Of a stretch of DNA of 11,001 nucleotides, positions 7,342 to 11,001 are shown one piece after another. The position numbers and the translations under genes are program-made. Every line of letters begins with the position of its first letter. The first letter of the stretch is position 1. Below the pieces are notes generated by a model, which was given only the letters and a program-made list of their open reading frames with translations, searched no databases and was not told the origin of the DNA. The DNA comes from Gymnopus androsaceus JB14 (Eukaryota > Basidiomycota > Agaricomycetes > Agaricales > Omphalotaceae). The DNA lies in NCBI GenBank assembly GCA_009733575.1, contig ML770318.1:1-11001 (forward strand). Direction: 5' to 3'.

Positions 7342-8553
7342 ATGTTTCTAACACTCTTTCAGCGAGCTCGCTTTGCAGTTCTCCGGGCATTTACCTTGAT
7401 GGTTCTAGACGACCTCCCGTCCCCAACCAACACTCCATGTGCATATTTCTTCTTTCCTGCAACTGATCACAATCGTCAAGAAGTAAAGTACAAGCTGACA
7501 GCGGAATTGCCGTTCTGGGTCCATGATTCACGCGACTTGAAAAACATTCTGTTGTCCAACGGAGACTTGTGCAGCAATCTCATCATTACACAAGTGCGAT
7601 ACTACCAGCGAATTGTAGCACCACTGCACGAGTTTATGGTGATTGACTACAAAGATATTCTCCAAACAGAGACCGAAGTGAAGAACTACATTGTGCTGGA
7701 GAGATGGGGCTCCGACTTCCAACCACCCAACCATTCCAAGAAAAAGCCTGAAACACATACAGTCGTTCAGGTCGATGAAATCAAGTAAGTACAGATTATC
7801 ATTGCTTGCTTGTCCTCAAATTTATACTATATACTTAGCTCCCCGGATGATCCTGGACTGCTTGCACGCACCTCCTTGTCCGCGTCCCACGTGGCCAGCT
7901 CGTCCTCCGATTCATTGTCCCGACCCTCTATTGCAAATGATCGCTTCATCATTTCTTATCGCCGTAGAGAAACGGACATTGATAAACTAGAGCCTTTTGG
8001 GCGTACGCTCCTGGCCACACTCACTCCTCCCCCTACTTCGACATTCACCGTCGCGCACTTGGTTGTGCTGACGGCCTGTGTGTCCGAGGACATGCCCATC
8101 TACAATCCCCTTGAGTCACAGTGCTTCTATTTCGGGAGGGTTATATGGGAGGTTATGAGGATGGGGATGGGAGCTACAACAGGAGGGAACATCCGCAAGG
8201 CTCGAAACAGCTTTGATGCGGCTGATCCTCTACAATGGGGCTCCCAGATTGTAAAAGGCCTCATGAAAAACAAGGTCCAAAGTCGCTATGGTGCTCCTGC
8301 TATGAAGGCAAAATTTGATTTAGCTTGGCTCTTATTTGTGAATACTGTGAAGGAGCGGATAGCGGTATTTTTTTGAAACCCTTGTCAAGTAATGGCAAGT
8401 CTGATGCCGTCTTCACTTTAGGAGCATGATAAACCACTTCTAGACGAACGGCGGGCAAAGGAAGAAGCCTTGCGGGCAAAGGAAGCACTTGAGCTGGAAG
8501 TGCAGCATTTGAGAGCCCAAGTTGCAACGCAGACATCTTACAGAAACTTGTGA
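7342..8553 (+). CDS. Three-exon gene for an unassigned fungal protein, 366 aa
   Basis: Exons are 7342-7784, 7839-8364 and 8422-8553. Intron 1 (54 bp) has donor GTAAGT, acceptor CTTAG and phase 2, so AAC (Asn148) is split across it. Intron 2 (57 bp) has donor GTATTT, acceptor TTTAG, phase 0 and a CTGAT branch-like motif. Both splices keep the frame open to TGA at 8551, which strongly supports the model. Visible protein features are a Tyr/Leu-rich stretch around 50-105 (YKLTAELPFWVHDS, QVRYYQR), a basic patch KKK near 133, a Ser-rich linker at 162-175, a hydrophobic helix-like segment about 206-228, the motif QCFYFGRVIWEVM at 242-254, and a charged C-terminal coiled coil (324-355) with a duplicated RAKE unit encoded by a 12-13-bp repeat. 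There is no signal peptide or catalytic motif. I do not recognise a named family; the QC-aromatic motif recalls uncharacterised protein families of Agaricomycetes, from memory only. The start is uncertain: ATG 7342 (GCCATG context) is the simplest choice, but CTAAC and CTTTCAG at 7349-7362 could be the end of an upstream intron, in phase with an ATG at 7284. Confidence 0.75.
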
Positions 8554-8989
8554 TTTATGCGCTTGCTTGTTTACTTGTTTCATTTTCCTCTTTTATTTCT
8601 TGGTCTCTACTAGTACTACACGCTCGAATTTCCCTCCTCCATCTCTTTTTCATCTCGCGGAACCTTGCCATCATTCTTCTCGTTATGCTTTCCTTGCTAC
8701 TCTTCCTCTTTTCCGCTATACATAGTAGCTACGCCGGCATAATTATGTAAATAGAGAGGTACACCCACGGCTACTCGTGTCTTCGATGGCTTTCACGTCG
8801 AAATACGAACGAAGTTGTCAAAATGCATGTAGTAGTATGCACTACCGTACGCTTTAGTAACAGCCTCCCAGAGCTCCAACAGATCTGCATTCCAGACCAT
8901 TTTCGGTATCCCGCTCCCTATACACCTCAAGAATCCGCCCGAATACCCCGAGTTCCCGGTTCCTATCCGCTCAAAGCATCCGACCAAAG
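8554..8989. other. Downstream region of the plus-strand gene
   Basis: A T/C-rich stretch follows the stop and is probably 3' untranslated sequence; no canonical AATAAA was identified. At 8823-9047 a plus-strand frame of 74 codons (Pro-rich, ending at a GTAAGT) competes with a minus-strand frame at 8793-8987. Neither is supported well enough to call. Confidence 0.35.
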
Positions 8990-9086
8990 TTATAATATGT
9001 ACATTTCGCGCTCAACAGGATCGGCAGAACAATGGTATACCCTGTAAGTAGTAGAATTAGAGACCGGGTCTAGTGGCATACCTGAG

Positions 9087-9503
9087 CTAAGTATTAAATA
9101 AATGGTGTCGATTATCCGACTGTCTCTGTATAGCGCGTCCAACCAAAGCTATTGCCCGAGATGGCGACACCATAGGATCTTCAGGGCAACAATCATACGC
9201 GTGGGGGAGGTAGTAAATCGCAGACGTAGAAAGCATTATAGGTCTATCATTCAAAGTAGAAGCGTCATCAACCAAACCACTGCCGCCATCCGAATCATCA
9301 TCGCCCCGTCCAGCACCTGCGCCTGCTACAACCGACATTGAAGAGGGAGAGATGACAAGATCGGTGAGGACATTATTCCACTTGAACAGCTCCAGATTTT
9401 TCGTTGCAATATCGTTGAGTTTTATGTTGCGGAAAGAAAACTTCTGCAATGTAGAGGTGATGAATGAGTCGGTGGCACAGAGGCTACTAGAGAGCGAGGC
9501 CAT
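9087..9503 (-). CDS. 138-codon open segment of the minus-strand gene
   Basis: This is the longest uninterrupted frame on the minus strand and has balanced codon use; the opposite-strand frame gives an implausible Arg-rich product. It begins MASLSSSLCATDSF and contains a helix-like stretch LQKFSFRNIKLNDIATKNLELF (about 19-40, split here only for reading), then a Gly/Ala/Asp low-complexity linker (about 61-76) and an IALVGRAIQRQ segment near the end. The same frame stays open upstream of its ATG to the TAG at 9531 (FNNEFYHHL), so the ATG is probably internal to an exon rather than a true start. No family is recognised. If the wider gene is intact, this is one of its last exons. Confidence 0.4.
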   Translation of the reverse strand: MASLSSSLCATDSFITSTLQKFSFRNIKLNDIATKNLELFKWNNVLTDLVISPSSMSVVAGAGAGRGDDDSDGGSGLVDDASTLNDRPIMLSTSAIYYLPHAYDCCPEDPMVSPSRAIALVGRAIQRQSDNRHHLFNT

Positions 9504-9520
9504 CAGGTGATGGTAGAACT

Positions 9521-9555
9521 CGTTGTTGAACTAATTCGAGCATTGTTCAACAACG
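9521..9555. repeat. Perfect 11-bp inverted repeat with 13-base loop
   Basis: CGTTGTTGAAC at 9521-9531 and GTTCAACAACG at 9545-9555. It overlaps the TAG triplet (9531-9533, minus strand) that interrupts the minus-strand gene. Confidence 0.85.
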
Positions 9556-10331
9556 GCAGCGTAGTGCTGTGTTTGGCGCATATTAAGTAAAGTGGCAAAG
9601 AAGTCAGCCGGAAAACAACATGGAGTCGATATAAAGACGTACCGACGAGGGCTAGTATCGAAACTTGGAACTCGGACGTCATGTATGCATTGGATGTGAG
9701 AACCCTCCCCATATTCCCTTCATCCTATAAAGTAAAGCCTCCTTCTCGGCTTCCGACCCTTTCAGTTGGGCTTGAGTTGAAAGCCGATTCAGGATCTGCT
9801 CGGGAAGATTTGGTGCTCTTGGACGAACGATTTTCGGAAAAGAGTAAGGAAAAGCGGTTGGAGACATTATTCATTGGGCTAAGATGGGTCGGGTGACACT
9901 TTCGAGAGTCGCGGGATAGAAAACATGTAAACCAAACATTTATTGACCAAAATAGCCATACCTTGACACCCCAAATCCAAGGCCTTCCGTGGTTCATTCA
10001 TAATCTCGTAGAACTCTTCTAGCTTCATCTTTGCGTCGTTGTTTGTTAGATCAGTATGACGAACTTGGATGGAGTCAAGTTGTCAATGAATCATGGACGG
10101 GAAAAAAAAGGAAGATAAAAATTTAATCAGTTCGTTGAGCATCCAGGCAATCTGGAGGACAATATAGACGGTGCTGGTCTATTGAGCGCATGAAGTTAGC
10201 GGACGTCAAAACATTATTGAACGAAGTATTCTTCACCGGCTTCGGCCACGCCTTGCATTTGATTATTCCGTACAGCACTTGAAAAACTGCAAAATTCCTT
10301 TGTTATTATTAGTCGAAGTATACATATCTGC

Positions 10332-10349
10332 AAAAAAAAAAAAAAAAAA
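10332..10349 (-). repeat. A18 homopolymer (T18 on the minus strand)
   Basis: Read on the minus strand it is an uninterrupted T18 tract followed at once by GCAG (10331-10328). This is the shape of a polypyrimidine tract and splice acceptor for the minus-strand gene. Confidence 0.8.
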
Positions 10350-10456
10350 GAATCCTCCACACCTTGAAATCCTATAAAGGCGGCAGGCTGCGCTGACTAG
10401 CTGGTGTTTGCGACATATTTTCAGGCGATCCCTCTAGTCAGATTGCTCCAACGGAG

Positions 10457-10462
10457 TTTATA
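10457..10462 (-). promoter_or_regulatory. TATA-like box upstream of the minus-strand gene
   Basis: TATAAA on the minus strand (within CTTTTATAAACTCC) lies about 41 bases upstream of the ATG at 10416. The position suits a fungal core promoter with a short leader. The link depends on that ATG being the real start. Confidence 0.35.
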
Positions 10463-10466
10463 AAAG

Positions 10467-10763
10467 ATATTATATTGATTTTGCGCGCCAGATGGGTGTA
10501 TACACGTCGGAATAGCGACGGAAGTAAAACGACGTGTTCGATACATCACCATGGTTATGTTTAAGAAATTCCTGACATTGACTCTGCGCACTGTATACGA
10601 GTCTGCCTAGGGAGACTATTTACGATACACTTTTTTACGCCTACAAAGATGAATGACTTGCGACGATGAATTTACCTGCTAACTTGACGTACGACTATGT
10701 AGTAGTGTAGATTATGGTAGAAGTACGCTTTTTTTTAGAACGCGTTTTTTTTCGTTCTGATGC
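10467..10763. other. Intergenic DNA upstream of the minus-strand gene
   Basis: No gene seen. Small inverted pairs occur: ACACGTCG / CGACGTGT (10502-10509, 10530-10537) and AGAACG / CGTTCT around a T8 loop (about 10737-10758). Both could be chance. Confidence 0.4.
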
Positions 10764-10799
10764 GTCGCGGGCGCTAAAGCGCTAAACTCGTTCACCTGT
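10764..10799 (+). repeat. 36-bp dispersed direct repeat, copy 2
   Basis: Same orientation as 5513-5548, with two C/T differences. It contains the GCGCT-AA-AGCGC dyad. Only about 200 bases of window follow; no inverted-repeat element comparable with the one beside copy 1 is seen on its left. Confidence 0.8.
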
Positions 10800-11001
10800 G
10801 TCAGATTCTAAATCGCGTACCAGAATATACTTGCCACATGGCTTGACAAGCAGGACGATGCCGTGCGGCTGCCGAGCACCCAGACTTATTTCTTCAATTA
10901 TACAGTGCCATCAGGCACTTCTCCAACAGGTCAGTTTTGAGCCAACTAAAATAGGTAAAATAAAAGTAAAAATAGTTTTGTAAGGAAACCCACCAAAAGA
11001 A

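Larger units (their letters stand above)
8990..10416 (-). pseudogene. Multi-exon minus-strand gene, apparently interrupted, family unknown
   Basis: Exon-like segments read from right to left. ATG at 10416 gives MSQTPASQRSLPPL, then TAG at 10372-10374. After a T18 tract and GCAG acceptors at 10328 and 10287, a segment with GVAEAGEEYF runs to 10223. A possible 44-bp intron (10179-10222, CTAAC branch, CAATAG acceptor) leads to VYIVLQIAWMLNEL (from 10178), with an in-frame TGA at 10083-10085, then KMKLEEFYEIMNEPRKAL up to a GTATGG donor at 9961. A further helix-like segment (PEQILNRLSTQAQLKG) lies near 9800-9740. A strong 76-bp intron (GTACGT at 9642 to CACAG at 9567) precedes HYAAVVEQC, TAG at 9531-9533, then the 9503-9087 frame. 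A 40-bp intron (9042-9081, GTATGC, CTAAT, TTACAG) then leads in phase to VYHCSADPVEREMYIL and TAA at 8990. Repeated stops suggest decay. Some may instead be hidden by introns: the TAG at 9531 could itself be an alternative acceptor. Confidence 0.42.

Noticed and set aside
7528..7758. 76-codon minus-strand ORF
   Set aside because: Antisense shadow of exon 1 of the plus-strand gene.
8300..8536. 78-codon minus-strand ORF
   Set aside because: Antisense shadow of exons 2 and 3 of the plus-strand gene; the Leu/Pro-rich product mirrors the charged coiled coil.
9102..9341. 79-codon plus-strand Arg-rich ORF
   Set aside because: The opposite strand gives more natural codon use and fits the minus-strand exon chain.
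10332..10349. A18 as the poly-A tail of a retrogene or LINE
   Set aside because: There is no intronless gene copy or target duplication beside it, and on the other strand it forms a polypyrimidine tract ending in GCAG.

Overview
The window looks like nuclear DNA of a filamentous fungus, most likely a basidiomycete of the Agaricomycetes type. The clearest gene has very short introns of 54 and 57 bp with GT..AG borders, the left third is old repeat DNA in which CpG has decayed to TpG/CpA, and several small DNA transposons are present. There are no bacterial-style operons, ribosome binding sites, tRNA, rRNA or CRISPR features. The genus cannot be fixed from this sequence.

Layout. Bases 1-3180 are repeat-derived and hold no credible gene. 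Two diverged copies of one repeat (1-1050 and 1565-2850) lie in the same orientation around a 58/60-bp tandem pair, followed by a CCAGG/CCTGG-rich tract. The left copy keeps its CpG sites and the right copy has lost nearly all of them. Bases 3674-4302 are a non-autonomous hAT-type element with an 8-bp target duplication, and an 89-bp Tc1/mariner-type MITE sits inside it. Bases 4456-4977 look like another terminal-inverted-repeat element, flanked by an 11-bp direct repeat, with a 41-bp hairpin in its left arm. Further inverted-repeat elements lie at 5338-5507 and 6098-6262.

Genes. The best supported is a three-exon plus-strand gene (7342-8553, 366 residues) for a protein I cannot assign to a named family; it ends in a short charged coiled coil. 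On the minus strand, 10416-8990 holds a chain of exon-like segments with good splice signals but several in-frame stops. It is either a decaying gene or a gene whose introns I could not resolve; its longest open piece is 138 codons (9503-9087). Weak ORFs at 5809-6042 (minus) and 6857-7081 (plus) are possible small genes or fragments.

A 36-bp sequence occurs twice, in the same orientation, at 5513 and 10764, bracketing the gene-bearing part. The most distinctive content is the layered transposon record, the unequal CpG decay and the interrupted minus-strand gene. I see no convincing multi-gene system in which the genes work together.
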